DNA of 61,162 nt from positions 1 through 61,162 of IMG/VR virus record IMGVR_UViG_3300047550_001096. One strand, written 5' to 3'. This DNA is from a virus. Positions 6,763 through 14,900 of the stretch are shown one piece after another (positions within the stretch are counted from its first letter, which is position 1; every line of letters starts with the position of its first letter). The notes under the pieces are model-generated. The model did not search any database, was not told the DNA's origin, and saw nothing but the letters and a program-made list of their open reading frames with translations. Position numbers and translations under genes: made by a program.

Positions 6763-7291
6763 TGTGGACAACTGTGATTACCTCACCCTCTCTAGCAATT
6801 GTAGATAATCTTTGCATAATTAAATCACGAACTTCTGGATGCGTTGACGCAATGTCACGAAGAATACCAACCAAAACTTCCTGTCTATGTTCAATTTCAA
6901 CCATTTCTTCAGCTAGCTCTTTATTTTCCAATAATCCCGCTTTTTGCAGCATATCAATTCGTCTTGCCTCAATATCCATTACAAGCTTAATTGCTGCAGT
7001 TTTAGCAGGTAGATTAGCGGTAGTTGTAGCATCATCTATAACTTCATATGCTTGTTGAATTAATTTTGTATAGTGTGCATCAGCTCCTACTAATGCGTCT
7101 TTTGCTCTTGCTCTAATAGCATCATTGGCAGATGCCATAGCCTTCCACTCGTTAAGGTGTGCAACAACACGAGTTCTTGGCAATGTAAGTGTCTTAGCAA
7201 TCTTTGTTGGATCATTTCCTTTAAGGTATTCTTCAACAACCTTATTAACCTCATCAAGATGTTTTACAAGTTCAATTTCTGTATCACTCAT
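6752..7291 (-). CDS. terS: Probable terminase small subunit
   Basis: A 179-residue, mostly helical protein immediately upstream of and overlapping terL. Residues about 18-50 form a helix-turn-helix-like segment (VVEEYLKGNDPTKIAKTL then TRVVAHLNEW), as in small terminases that recognise phage DNA. The middle (about 60-150) is helical and could form the oligomer core. Identification rests on position, size and HTH; sequence similarity is less decisive than for the large subunit. Confidence 0.75.
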   Translation of the reverse strand: MSDTEIELVKHLDEVNKVVEEYLKGNDPTKIAKTLTLPRTRVVAHLNEWKAMASANDAIRARAKDALVGADAHYTKLIQQAYEVIDDATTTANLPAKTAAIKLVMDIEARRIDMLQKAGLLENKELAEEMVEIEHRQEVLVGILRDIASTHPEVRDLIMQRLSTIAREGEVITVVHNVQ

Positions 7292-7535
7292 ATTTTCCCT
7301 CTAGTCTATTTATTTCATCTTGAATATAAAACATAGCTTTTTTTAAATCTTCAATATGCTTATCTTCATTTTTTAAACCTGCTCTCCAAAGATATTTGAA
7401 AGCATTTCCAATATTAAAATTACGATGACGAGTAATCTGAATGCACTCTACACCAGATGGATCTGTAGTATAGTGCTCTGGATGATTTACCTGATCAACA
7501 CTAGTAACTAACTTTGTTGATTTATTCTTGTTCAT
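7284..7535 (-). CDS. DUF3310 family protein
   Basis: An 83-residue protein with the complete DUF3310 signature: VNHPEHYT, then GVECIQI, then FNIGNAFKYLWRAG, and EDLKKAMFYIQDEI. The family is widespread in phages, often annotated as a nucleotide kinase-like accessory protein, with no settled function. Several in-frame starts exist. The ATG at 7533-7535 is preferred because GAGG lies six bases upstream. It overlaps the end of the small membrane protein gene and the start of terS, so all are translationally linked. Confidence 0.85.
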   Translation of the reverse strand: MNKNKSTKLVTSVDQVNHPEHYTTDPSGVECIQITRHRNFNIGNAFKYLWRAGLKNEDKHIEDLKKAMFYIQDEINRLEGKYE

Positions 7536-7656
7536 CTTCATCCTCATCAAAAAAATCTATTTCTTCTAATGATTTAGCAAAACTTAAAATGGTATAAGTA
7601 ACACCAATTGAAGATGCTAATAGCAATACTGAAAAAATCTTAGCAAGCTTTTTCAT
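7522..7656 (-). CDS. Small single-span membrane protein (44 aa)
   Basis: A gene read directly from the sequence; ATG at 7654-7656 and TAA at 7522-7524. The protein starts MKKLAKIF, has a hydrophobic stretch at about residues 8-26 (SVLLLASSIGVTYTILSF) and ends in a very acidic tail (DFFDEDEDEQE). It could be a single transmembrane helix with the N-terminus inside, or a signal-anchored small protein. Its ATG overlaps the stop of the HTH gene (ATGA). A holin or membrane-regulator role is conceivable but unsupported. Confidence 0.65.
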   Translation of the reverse strand: MKKLAKIFSVLLLASSIGVTYTILSFAKSLEEIDFFDEDEDEQE

Positions 7657-7808
7657 CGTTTTGACTTCCTTAGTCCAAATTTAGCAAGGTATACATAGAT
7701 TGTCTCCACGCTTACCCCACATTCTTTAGCAATATCCTCTGGACTCTTTTTATCCATATGATAACGCTTTTTAAGCCATACTTCATTTGTATATAGTTTA
7801 CCAGCCAT
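7653..7808 (-). CDS. Small helix-turn-helix DNA-binding protein (51 aa)
   Basis: ATG at 7806-7808 with AAGGAG five bases upstream; TGA at 7653-7655. The sequence TNEVWLKKRYHMDKKSPEDI, then AKECGVSVETIYVYLAKFGL, forms a homeodomain-like HTH (SPEDIAKECGVSVETIYVYL is the core). It is nearly nothing but the DNA-binding unit, as in resolvase C-terminal domains. It probably regulates phage transcription or helps recombination. It is coupled by an ATGA overlap to the membrane protein and follows the RuvC-like gene by two bases. Confidence 0.75.
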   Translation of the reverse strand: MAGKLYTNEVWLKKRYHMDKKSPEDIAKECGVSVETIYVYLAKFGLRKSKR

Positions 7809-7810
7809 GG

Positions 7811-8389
7811 CTACTCCTTGTCAAACTTTACTGCTTTATCCCAGTTATTTATGGCCCAATGACCAATTCCTGCAGCATCCGCTACATCATAATCATCTAT
7901 TTTTTTATCATATGTTATTTCTAGTAGTTTAATAGTTCTTTTTTTCCTAAAGTCACGCTCATATGATTTATACCAAGATAATGATTTACCAGGATTAGCT
8001 GATCTAATTTGTAATTGTTCTTCTTTAGAGAGCTTTTTATTACCTAGATAGTTTTGCCATGTTATTGGCGATACCCTGCCAATTACAGAAATGTTAGCAA
8101 GCCCAGCACCACCAAGAATACCACCTTGAACTAAAGCTAAATCTGCTGCAGTTTTGGGGGAATTCATAAAAACGGTATGCTCAATAACAATAGCATTAAT
8201 CATATTATAATGATCAAACAAGGCTTTTGTTTTAGCAGTAGCGTCTTGAACTTTTTCATAAATATTATTTCCATTAAAAGTAATTTTCCCATACCCAGTC
8301 AAATTCTTATATGTATAAAATGCAAAAGCAAGACTATTTGTACTAGCATCAATGGCACATATATGGCTTGGTTGATCAGTCTTGTTCAT
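7811..8389 (-). CDS. RuvC-like Holliday junction resolvase
   Basis: About 192 residues with the RuvC/RNase H layout: first acidic residue in CAIDASTNSLAF, second in AIVIEHTVF (about 70), and a final DDYDVADAAGIG cluster (about 165). This gives the four-carboxylate active site expected for branch resolution, which phages need before packaging concatemeric DNA. The start is either the ATG at 8387-8389 or a TTG at 8393-8395; AAAGGA lies upstream of both. It overlaps the zinc-finger gene. Confidence 0.82.
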   Translation of the reverse strand: MNKTDQPSHICAIDASTNSLAFAFYTYKNLTGYGKITFNGNNIYEKVQDATAKTKALFDHYNMINAIVIEHTVFMNSPKTAADLALVQGGILGGAGLANISVIGRVSPITWQNYLGNKKLSKEEQLQIRSANPGKSLSWYKSYERDFRKKRTIKLLEITYDKKIDDYDVADAAGIGHWAINNWDKAVKFDKE

Positions 8390-8666
8390 AATCAAAGTAT
8401 CCTTTTACTTCTTTTAAAAGTTTATCTACAGCCTTTTTACTAACATTACAATTTGCACAAAATCCAGAATCATTATATATGGAAAGTTTAGTTCCGCATC
8501 CGCCTAAACAGTTTCTTATTTTACCCTTTCGCTTTTGACGACGAGTTATCTGGTATCTTTCATGAATTTTTTCTCTAGTAGCATCATCTCTACATTTTTG
8601 ACTACAGTAGATTTGATAACTTACTTTAGGCTTAAATCTATTCTCACATCTTTCACATTGCTTCAC
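8376..8666 (-). CDS. Small zinc-finger protein
   Basis: 96 residues with two Cys clusters: CERCENRFKPKV with YCSQKCRDDATREKI in the N-terminal half, and CLGGCGTKL with FCANCNVSK in the C-terminal half. Each could bind one zinc. The first half resembles short zinc fingers found in many actinobacteriophage proteins of unknown role. It lies between the Cas4-like and RuvC-like genes with overlaps on both sides, which suggests a part in DNA transactions. Confidence 0.7.
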   Translation of the reverse strand: MKQCERCENRFKPKVSYQIYCSQKCRDDATREKIHERYQITRRQKRKGKIRNCLGGCGTKLSIYNDSGFCANCNVSKKAVDKLLKEVKGYFDYEQD

Positions 8667-9486
8667 TTAATGCCTCCAGAGGTGCTATCTTAATTACCCC
8701 TGGCTCTGCTATTGCACATGCATTTTTTAAAGGACAACCCTTACATATTTTAGAGTTTGACCTATAGTTTTTTTGAGGAATGGTTTTGTCTTTCCATGCC
8801 TTGCGAACAGTGCGGAGCCATTCAAAAGTATTCTTTATCCAAGCAATATATACATCATTTACCTGAATAGGAAAAACCAGAAGCTCATGATTATTTTTAT
8901 TTTCATATATCATTACACCTTTTGGCTTATCAAGAATTTTCATATAAATAAGTAATTGCATTAGGTGTCCAATTTTAGGTTTGCCTAATGTTTTAAAATA
9001 TTCAAAGGCATCGCTTGGCATAGTTTTAATTTCGCCAACTATTTCTTCGCCTTCCCATTTAATCATTGCATCGCCGTAACCATATATTGGTGGATCATTG
9101 TTTATAACTTTAAACTCTGTTGTATAAACAGTTTCTCCAGCCTTCTTTGTCTCTTCTTCATCAATATATGGAACAGCAATTTCTGCATCAAGCATAGCTT
9201 GCTGAATTCTATCGTGAGATTTTGTTCCAGAAGTCATATTTGCTACACCATAAGGAGTATCGTTAGGCTCAAAAACATTGCCTTCAAAAGCTAAATACCA
9301 ATATCTAGCACACTCTCCATGACTCCAAACTAATGTGGATGGGGCAAAAGTTTTTTTAACTTGATGTTTTGGCACCCTTTTTACAACATATCCAGAATTA
9401 ATTTTATCTATTAAAGCCTGCGTATCTAGTATTTGTAAGCCATTGTCTGGCTTAAACATAATCTGTTTTAGTAAATTTTTTGTCAT
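8653..9486 (-). CDS. Cas4/RecB-like PD-(D/E)xK exonuclease with iron-sulphur Cys
   Basis: 277 residues. The nuclease core reads GYGDAMIKWEGEEIVGEIKTM (Asp and E-x-K, split near residues 137-157), followed by GHLMQLLIYMK, a QxxxY motif. One Cys at CARYW (about 59) and a C-terminal CKGCPLKNAC (about 249-258) match the four-cysteine iron-sulphur cluster of Cas4/AddB-type enzymes. Likely a 5'-3' or end-processing exonuclease for recombination. There is no CRISPR array in the window, so adaptation is not implied. It has its own TGGTATAAT promoter (9503-9511) and AAAAAGGAAACC ribosome site. Confidence 0.85.
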   Translation of the reverse strand: MTKNLLKQIMFKPDNGLQILDTQALIDKINSGYVVKRVPKHQVKKTFAPSTLVWSHGECARYWYLAFEGNVFEPNDTPYGVANMTSGTKSHDRIQQAMLDAEIAVPYIDEEETKKAGETVYTTEFKVINNDPPIYGYGDAMIKWEGEEIVGEIKTMPSDAFEYFKTLGKPKIGHLMQLLIYMKILDKPKGVMIYENKNNHELLVFPIQVNDVYIAWIKNTFEWLRTVRKAWKDKTIPQKNYRSNSKICKGCPLKNACAIAEPGVIKIAPLEALSEAM

Positions 9487-9502
9487 GGTTTCCTTTTTAT
9501 AT

Positions 9503-9511
9503 ATTATACCA
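9503..9511 (-). promoter_or_regulatory. Extended -10 promoter for the Cas4-like gene
   Basis: TGGTATAAT on the minus strand in the gap before the ATG at 9484-9486. A TTGAAA lies 19 bases further upstream, a loose -35. Confidence 0.55.
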
Positions 9512-9512
9512 G

Positions 9513-9833
9513 TTACCGCATTATATATTTCAATGCAGATACTAGATCATTAATTGCTTCCGCTGCAGTATAGTAAATATTTTTTTTGTTTCTATCACTC
9601 TTATCTACATTTGTCATCCATGTAGCCTTAAAAGCCATTTTTGCTGCTATTGCCTGTAGTCTAACTATTTCTACCGTTGCAACATTAAGAGGTATATCAG
9701 GCTTAATAATAATTTTAGCAATAAAGGTTAATGCAGTTGTTAACTCCTCATCTTGCATATAGTCGGCTATTTCTGATAGCCCATTTACCATCTCAATGGT
9801 AGTTTTATTCCCATGCTGATCTTTTTGTTCCAT
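9513..9833 (-). CDS. Hypothetical protein (106 aa)
   Basis: Not recognised. The predicted protein is helical: residues 1-35 are polar, then LTTALTFIAKIIIKPDIPLN, a second helical part containing IVRLQAIAAKMAFKATW, and a C-terminal helix ending LVSALKYIMR. No metal or catalytic motif is seen. A GGGAGG ribosome site lies inside the end of the upstream gene, nine bases before the ATG. It sits in the recombination cluster between the Cas4-like and Hjc-like genes. Confidence 0.7.
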   Translation of the reverse strand: MEQKDQHGNKTTIEMVNGLSEIADYMQDEELTTALTFIAKIIIKPDIPLNVATVEIVRLQAIAAKMAFKATWMTNVDKSDRNKKNIYYTAAEAINDLVSALKYIMR

Positions 9834-10128
9834 TATTTTTTGCCTCCCATGTTAACTGATCAAGTAAATCAAATTCAATAATAGCAAGTCTAACCTTTTT
9901 ATTACCTTCACCAAGTATTACAACTATCGCTGGCGATTTATCTGTGCCAGCTTTTATTGAGTCGGTTACTGCCTTTGCCCATACTTCTTGATTAATAGTA
10001 AAAGATTTTGCAGACTCTTTAAAATCAACAATAAAATCACGCCATGTAGCATCTCCCTTTTTGGTATTTCTACCAGAGTTTTTATGCTGCTTGGCACCTA
10101 TCCTTTTACTTTCGTTTTTCTCGCTCAT
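9805..10128 (-). CDS. Possible Holliday junction resolvase/PD-(D/E)xK-like protein
   Basis: 107 residues. After a basic start (KRIGAKQHKNSGRNTKKGDATW) comes RDFIVDFKESAKSF, in which the D-(I/V)-D-x-K pattern and the following basic patch resemble the core of Hjc-type or VRR-type nucleases. The end, VRLAIIEFDLL, is a beta strand pair typical of that fold. The catalytic set is short and the assignment is tentative. Its position beside RuvC-like, Cas4-like and RecA-like genes agrees with a DNA-processing role. Confidence 0.55.
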   Translation of the reverse strand: MSEKNESKRIGAKQHKNSGRNTKKGDATWRDFIVDFKESAKSFTINQEVWAKAVTDSIKAGTDKSPAIVVILGEGNKKVRLAIIEFDLLDQLTWEAKNNGTKRSAWE

Positions 10129-10291
10129 AATCCCTCTTTGTTTTAACTAATGCTGCTTTTGATAAATGTTTTTTACTACACATCCAAGTAAGTTCTAATG
10201 TTTCTCTCCATAATCTTAATGATAGAACTTCTTCCTTACAAGTATGACATGGAAATTTACCATTGTAAACAGAAAATTTTGGTTCAGCCAT
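10106..10291 (-). CDS. Small Cys/His protein (61 aa)
   Basis: 61 residues with FPCHTCKEEVLSLRLW and a later WMCSKKHLSKAAL, which gives CxxC plus CxxxH, a likely single zinc site. The C-terminal end is strongly basic (KTKRDYEREKRK) and could bind nucleic acid. It overlaps both the RecA-like gene and the Hjc-like gene by a few codons. Confidence 0.65.
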   Translation of the reverse strand: MAEPKFSVYNGKFPCHTCKEEVLSLRLWRETLELTWMCSKKHLSKAALVKTKRDYEREKRK

Positions 10292-11300
10292 TTGATAGCT
10301 TGTTCCTTAATGATTCTTGTAGATCTAAATCTTCTTTTACTCTATTAATTAATCCATCCCTACCCTGGACTTTAGTGCCATCTTCTAGCTGATACCATGC
10401 TCCAGTTCTTGCTATATACCCAGCCAATTCAGCGGTATCAACAAGATCGCCAATAGTATCAACGCCAAGACTATCACCTCTAAAATAGAAATCATATTCG
10501 CCATTTTGGAAGGCAGGCGAAGTTTTAGAGAATTGTAATTCCCAACGAACTTTGCGACCAATTTTTTCTTCAATAAGTTTATCTCCAACATTAATTTTTC
10601 CTTTGATTGCTTGATTGTCTGACTCTGATGAAAATAGTTTTATCACCGTAGAGGAATAAAATTTAGTAGCCTGACCACCCGTAGGCTGCTGGCTAGTATA
10701 CATAGCACTGATATTATTACGAGACTGGCTTATAAGAATAAGCAAAGTAGGTTTTACTTTATTATTTGCATAGTTAAGCATCTTCCAAGCATTACTAAAA
10801 TCTCTTGATTCTGCACCAATTTGTTTAGTATTTTCAAGCTGTTTAAGTTCATCAGAATCTTTTTCAAAATAAATAGCTGGAAGTAAAGATGTAATACTAT
10901 CAACAACAATAATATCAACTCCAGCTTCCATTAGGTTTACACCTATATCAACCATTTCATTTATAGTTCTTGCCTGAGAAACAATTAATTTTGATGTATC
11001 AACACCAAGTTTTTCTGCCCAAGTTTTATCATATGACATTTCTGCATCAATCCATGCACAGATCTTGCCTTCTTTTTGTGCTAATGCAATTGTTTGAAGG
11101 CACATAGAGGACTTAGCGCTTGACTTACTTCCCCAAATTAATACTTGACGACCATACGGTAGTCCACCATTAAGGGCACGATTAAGACCAAAGCTTGGTG
11201 TTTCTGCATATTGAGTTTCTGGAACAGAATCACCAGACATAACGCTTTTACGTAATTTTGGATTTAGTTGTGATAATACATCTTCTATAGTTACAGTCAT
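10284..11300 (-). CDS. recA: RecA-like recombinase
   Basis: 338 residues of RecA/UvsX type, the strand-exchange ATPase. Walker A is GSKSSAKSS (about 57-65), where the second invariant Gly is replaced by Ala; Walker B is VDIIVVDSITSL (about 128-139). The DNA-binding loop region contains TSQQPTGGQATKFYSS with the allosteric Gln of ISQSRNN just before it. The C-terminal lobe is shortened compared with host RecA. It lies directly after the MazG-like gene with a one-base overlap. It likely supports recombination-dependent replication and repair. Confidence 0.92.
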   Translation of the reverse strand: MTVTIEDVLSQLNPKLRKSVMSGDSVPETQYAETPSFGLNRALNGGLPYGRQVLIWGSKSSAKSSMCLQTIALAQKEGKICAWIDAEMSYDKTWAEKLGVDTSKLIVSQARTINEMVDIGVNLMEAGVDIIVVDSITSLLPAIYFEKDSDELKQLENTKQIGAESRDFSNAWKMLNYANNKVKPTLLILISQSRNNISAMYTSQQPTGGQATKFYSSTVIKLFSSESDNQAIKGKINVGDKLIEEKIGRKVRWELQFSKTSPAFQNGEYDFYFRGDSLGVDTIGDLVDTAELAGYIARTGAWYQLEDGTKVQGRDGLINRVKEDLDLQESLRNKLSNG

Positions 11301-11617
11301 TAGAATCTTACTCCATGTTTTTCTGGTCTAGTTTTGTTATATCCCATTTTATGCTGTAAGGCATAGTCTAAGGATACTGTTGTATATCCATGTTGAACTA
11401 ACCCATCATAAAGATCTAAAGTTCTAATAAGTATATCTGCAGTTTCCAAAGCAACTTCTTGTTCGCCCTTATCTTTACGTATTGCTTCCATTAATTCTGT
11501 TACCTCAGAAACAATCATCATGCATTGCTTTGCAATAAAAATATCATCAACCTCTTCAGGCCAAAATCCTTTTTCTTTTGCTACACTATGTAATTCCATT
11601 GCTAAATCATCCAACAT
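11300..11617 (-). CDS. MazG-like nucleotide pyrophosphohydrolase
   Basis: 105 residues with the MazG/all-alpha NTP pyrophosphohydrolase motifs: MIVSEVTELMEAIRKDKG, then ALETADILIRTLDL. The E-x-x-E and later E-x-x-D pair hold the magnesium ion. The enzyme would split (d)NTPs or alarmone-related nucleotides to the monophosphate and pyrophosphate. Phage MazG proteins are thought to adjust nucleotide pools or lower alarmone levels. It overlaps the DNA polymerase gene by eleven bases and the RecA-like gene by one. Confidence 0.85.
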   Translation of the reverse strand: MLDDLAMELHSVAKEKGFWPEEVDDIFIAKQCMMIVSEVTELMEAIRKDKGEQEVALETADILIRTLDLYDGLVQHGYTTVSLDYALQHKMGYNKTRPEKHGVRF

Positions 11618-14600
11618 TTGCTACATCCTCCATTATTACTGTTCCATCTTTTGTTTTACTAAAGGTAAATCTATATATATTTCCTGGCTCTACATTCATA
11701 TATGCTTTTGGAAATGCTGTCGGAAATACAGTAACGGCATGTAATTCACGACCTGCATCTGCAAGCGTTAATGATGCCATTTTCTTACCAGCTTTTGTTG
11801 TTCTTGGTTTAAAAGAAACAACAAACATTTCATCATCTTTGTATGGCAACATTTTATAATTTAAAAACTTTACTAGTGGATCTTTGGATTCTTTTATTTC
11901 ATCAACAGGAACTGCAGATACAACCCTATTATCATTTGCAAGAATAATATAAGAACGACCAGCTTCAACAGTGGTATTTTCTTCATCAAATATTCCCACG
12001 CTTCCAGTTTTATCTAGCAACTCTACTCTTGACCACCCTTTAGATCTCTTAATTGATTTTACCATACCCATCAAAATGAACGCACCCTTTTCTTCATATT
12101 CTTCAATATCATTAATATATGCATAATAGTGCTGTGGTATTGAAATATTAAATTCAGGAAGATTTAGATACTCGTATAGATTTTCTTTAACCTTAACCTG
12201 ATCTGTTGGGTTGTCTTGGAATGTAAGTGCACCAATAGCATTCATTGCTTGAAGTGCACGACTATTTACTCCGTTTCCTTTTGTAAAAGTAAACTCTTCA
12301 ACCTCTTTATACGAATTGAAAGGTCTTGCGCTAATATATCTTTCCCCAATTTTTTCGGAGATGAATTTAATTGCGCTAAGACCAAATCTAATTCCCTTAC
12401 CTTCAATTTTAAAATCAATATCAGAATCGTTAATGTGCGGTAATTTAATTGATATCCCCATTCGCTTTGCTTCAATAAGGTATTCAGTTCTAGCATCTTT
12501 GTCCTTTTCATTTTTTAATAGTGCAAACATAAACTCAATTGGATAATAATATTTTAACCACGCCGTCCAATACGAGAGCGTAGAATAAGCAACCGCATGA
12601 CTCTTGTTGAACGAATATCCCGCATGCGCTTCAAAGTCATGCCATAAATCAAGAGCATCGTTAGGAGCAATATACTGAGAAGCCCCTTTAATAAACTTAT
12701 CTTTGAATACATCAAATTCCTTTGCATCTTTTTTCTTTCCAATAATTTTACGTACTTTATCTGCTTCAGCCATAGTCATATTACCTAGCTGTACGCAAGC
12801 CTGCATAACTTGCTCCTGATACAAAATACATCCATATGTTTCTTCTGTAAATGGCTTTAATATTTGATGTAAGTAATCAATATTTTGACGACCATGTTTA
12901 CGAGCAATATAGTCTTTTCCAATTGTATTCATAGCACCTGGACGAACTAAAGCATTTGATGCTGCTAGTTCAGCAAGATTTTTAACACCCATTTTTACCA
13001 ATAGGTTTGTATATGGCGTTGCTTCACATTGGAAAACACCTTTTGTGTATCCATCAGAAAGCATTTGATAAACATTTTTATCATCCATATCAATATTCAA
13101 TAGATCTATTTTTTTGCCATATCTATCTTCAACAATATCAAGAGTATCTTTAAGAACACTAAGGGTTTTTAATCCAAGAGCGTCTATTTTAATTAGCCCT
13201 ATTCTCTCAGCTTCTTCCATATCTACCGCCACAACTGGGATACGATCATCAGCCCCTGTCACATTACGAGTTTCCATAGGAGCATACTTAAATATAGGCT
13301 CCTTGCTTGTTACAACACCAGCAGCATGAATACCAGTACCACGAATACGCCCACGCAACTGCTCTCCATACATCACAACTTCTGGATATTTCTCACGAAA
13401 CCAAGCAGAATTTTTTGAAGTACAAAAATCATCCCAAGTATCAACAGTCTTTAATACTTTGTTTACATCTGGCAATGGAATATTAAGTGCACGAGCAACA
13501 TCTCTTACAACACCTTTATCTTTAAATTCTAAGAATGTTGCAATAGAAGCAACGTGGCGATACTGTCTAACAAGATAATCTTTAACCTCATCACGACGAG
13601 AGTCTTGAATATCTGTATCAATATCTGGAAAGTCATTACGCTCTGGATTAATAAATCGGAAAAACAAAAGACCATGTTGAATTGGATCAATATCAGTAAT
13701 GCCTATTAGATAACACAGCAATGAACCAGCTGAAGATCCACGACCTGGACCTACCATGATTCCTTCTTTCTTTGCCCAGTTAATCATATTTCGTACTACA
13801 AGAAAGTATGGTCCAAAGTTCTTTTCGCCAATAATATTTAATTCTTCTTCAAGTCTTACTTCATAAATATCATTTCCAAGCCATGAAGATGTTAAATGTT
13901 TTTCTTCTAATGATTCCCATGCTAATTTGCGTAACTCTTCCATAGGATTTCTATATTGAACTGGTAGTAAATTAAGTCCAGATTTAATATCATAATCCTC
14001 TATCTTATTAAAGATATCCATAGTGCTAGCAAACATTTCTTCATTTTCTATACCCTGCTTTGCCATAGAAGATTTCATCTCTTCATATGAAAGAAGATGG
14101 ATATCAAATGAGCGGAAAGACATTTGACGATCTGCGCCATATAGATAATCTAGGCGCTCCATTATATCTTTATACTTTTTTGACTTATCATATGTAACAT
14201 CTTTTTGTAATTTTGCATGAGTATTTAGAATAAGCATCAACTCTTGAATCTCTTTTTGAGTTGTATCGGAATGATGACAATCTGGAGTAACAACTACCCT
14301 TACATCCATAGATTTAGCTAATTCAATTAATCCTTTATTTACATTCTCAGGATTATGTGGCATTACTTCAATATAATAATCATCTTTAAAGGTATCTTTA
14401 AACCATTTAATATGTTTCTTAGCAATAGCAAGTTCATCTAATTCTACCGCCTTTGCAACCCATCCACTCAAACATGCGGAGGTTACAATAAGGCCCTCTT
14501 TATATTTTTCTAGTGTTGCAAAATCAAATCTTGGCTTACTAAAAAATCCATCAGTCCAAGCAATTTCATTAATCTTATTAAGATTTTCTAAACCTTGTTG

Positions 14601-14897
14601 GTTTTTGGCAAGAAGGACTATATGATGATAATTTTGATCAAGAGGATCAGTGCGGTCTGCCTTTGCTCTCTTGTCAGCCATATCGCTTGTCATATAGCCT
14701 TCTATGCCTAATATGGGCTTAATGCCAGCCTCTTTAGCAATACGGTACATCTCACGGTGCCCAGACAGGGTTCCGTGGTCTGTAATGGCAATTCCTGGCA
14801 TTCCAAGTTCAACTGCCCTATTTACATATTCCTGCGGAGTAGCCACACCGTCCATTAGAGAATAATGGGTGTGGACATGAAGCCCAATATAATTCAT
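11607..14897 (-). CDS. dnaE: DNA polymerase III alpha subunit, DnaE-type
   Basis: 1096 residues of a C-family replicative polymerase. The N-terminal PHP domain has HVHTHYSLMDG and ITDHGTLSG with later VTPDCHHSD, so its metal site looks intact. The palm shows GPGRGSSAGSLLCYLIG (about 370-390) and PDIDTDIQD (about 410), the catalytic aspartates. A helix-hairpin-helix part and an OB fold follow (about 830-1096, FILMGMVKSIKRSKG). It is slightly shorter than host DnaE. With DnaB, DnaG and SSB upstream, the phage encodes its own replisome core; no sliding clamp was seen. Confidence 0.95.
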   Translation of the reverse strand: MNYIGLHVHTHYSLMDGVATPQEYVNRAVELGMPGIAITDHGTLSGHREMYRIAKEAGIKPILGIEGYMTSDMADKRAKADRTDPLDQNYHHIVLLAKNQQGLENLNKINEIAWTDGFFSKPRFDFATLEKYKEGLIVTSACLSGWVAKAVELDELAIAKKHIKWFKDTFKDDYYIEVMPHNPENVNKGLIELAKSMDVRVVVTPDCHHSDTTQKEIQELMLILNTHAKLQKDVTYDKSKKYKDIMERLDYLYGADRQMSFRSFDIHLLSYEEMKSSMAKQGIENEEMFASTMDIFNKIEDYDIKSGLNLLPVQYRNPMEELRKLAWESLEEKHLTSSWLGNDIYEVRLEEELNIIGEKNFGPYFLVVRNMINWAKKEGIMVGPGRGSSAGSLLCYLIGITDIDPIQHGLLFFRFINPERNDFPDIDTDIQDSRRDEVKDYLVRQYRHVASIATFLEFKDKGVVRDVARALNIPLPDVNKVLKTVDTWDDFCTSKNSAWFREKYPEVVMYGEQLRGRIRGTGIHAAGVVTSKEPIFKYAPMETRNVTGADDRIPVVAVDMEEAERIGLIKIDALGLKTLSVLKDTLDIVEDRYGKKIDLLNIDMDDKNVYQMLSDGYTKGVFQCEATPYTNLLVKMGVKNLAELAASNALVRPGAMNTIGKDYIARKHGRQNIDYLHQILKPFTEETYGCILYQEQVMQACVQLGNMTMAEADKVRKIIGKKKDAKEFDVFKDKFIKGASQYIAPNDALDLWHDFEAHAGYSFNKSHAVAYSTLSYWTAWLKYYYPIEFMFALLKNEKDKDARTEYLIEAKRMGISIKLPHINDSDIDFKIEGKGIRFGLSAIKFISEKIGERYISARPFNSYKEVEEFTFTKGNGVNSRALQAMNAIGALTFQDNPTDQVKVKENLYEYLNLPEFNISIPQHYYAYINDIEEYEEKGAFILMGMVKSIKRSKGWSRVELLDKTGSVGIFDEENTTVEAGRSYIILANDNRVVSAVPVDEIKESKDPLVKFLNYKMLPYKDDEMFVVSFKPRTTKAGKKMASLTLADAGRELHAVTVFPTAFPKAYMNVEPGNIYRFTFSKTKDGTVIMEDVANVG

Positions 14898-14900
14898 TGA

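Noticed and set aside
7653-7808. Serine resolvase fragment
   Set aside because: The HTH looks like a resolvase C-terminal domain, but the gene has its own ribosome site and start, and no catalytic domain is nearby.
8653-9486. CRISPR-Cas locus because of the Cas4-like gene
   Set aside because: No repeat-spacer array and no other cas gene were seen in the window.
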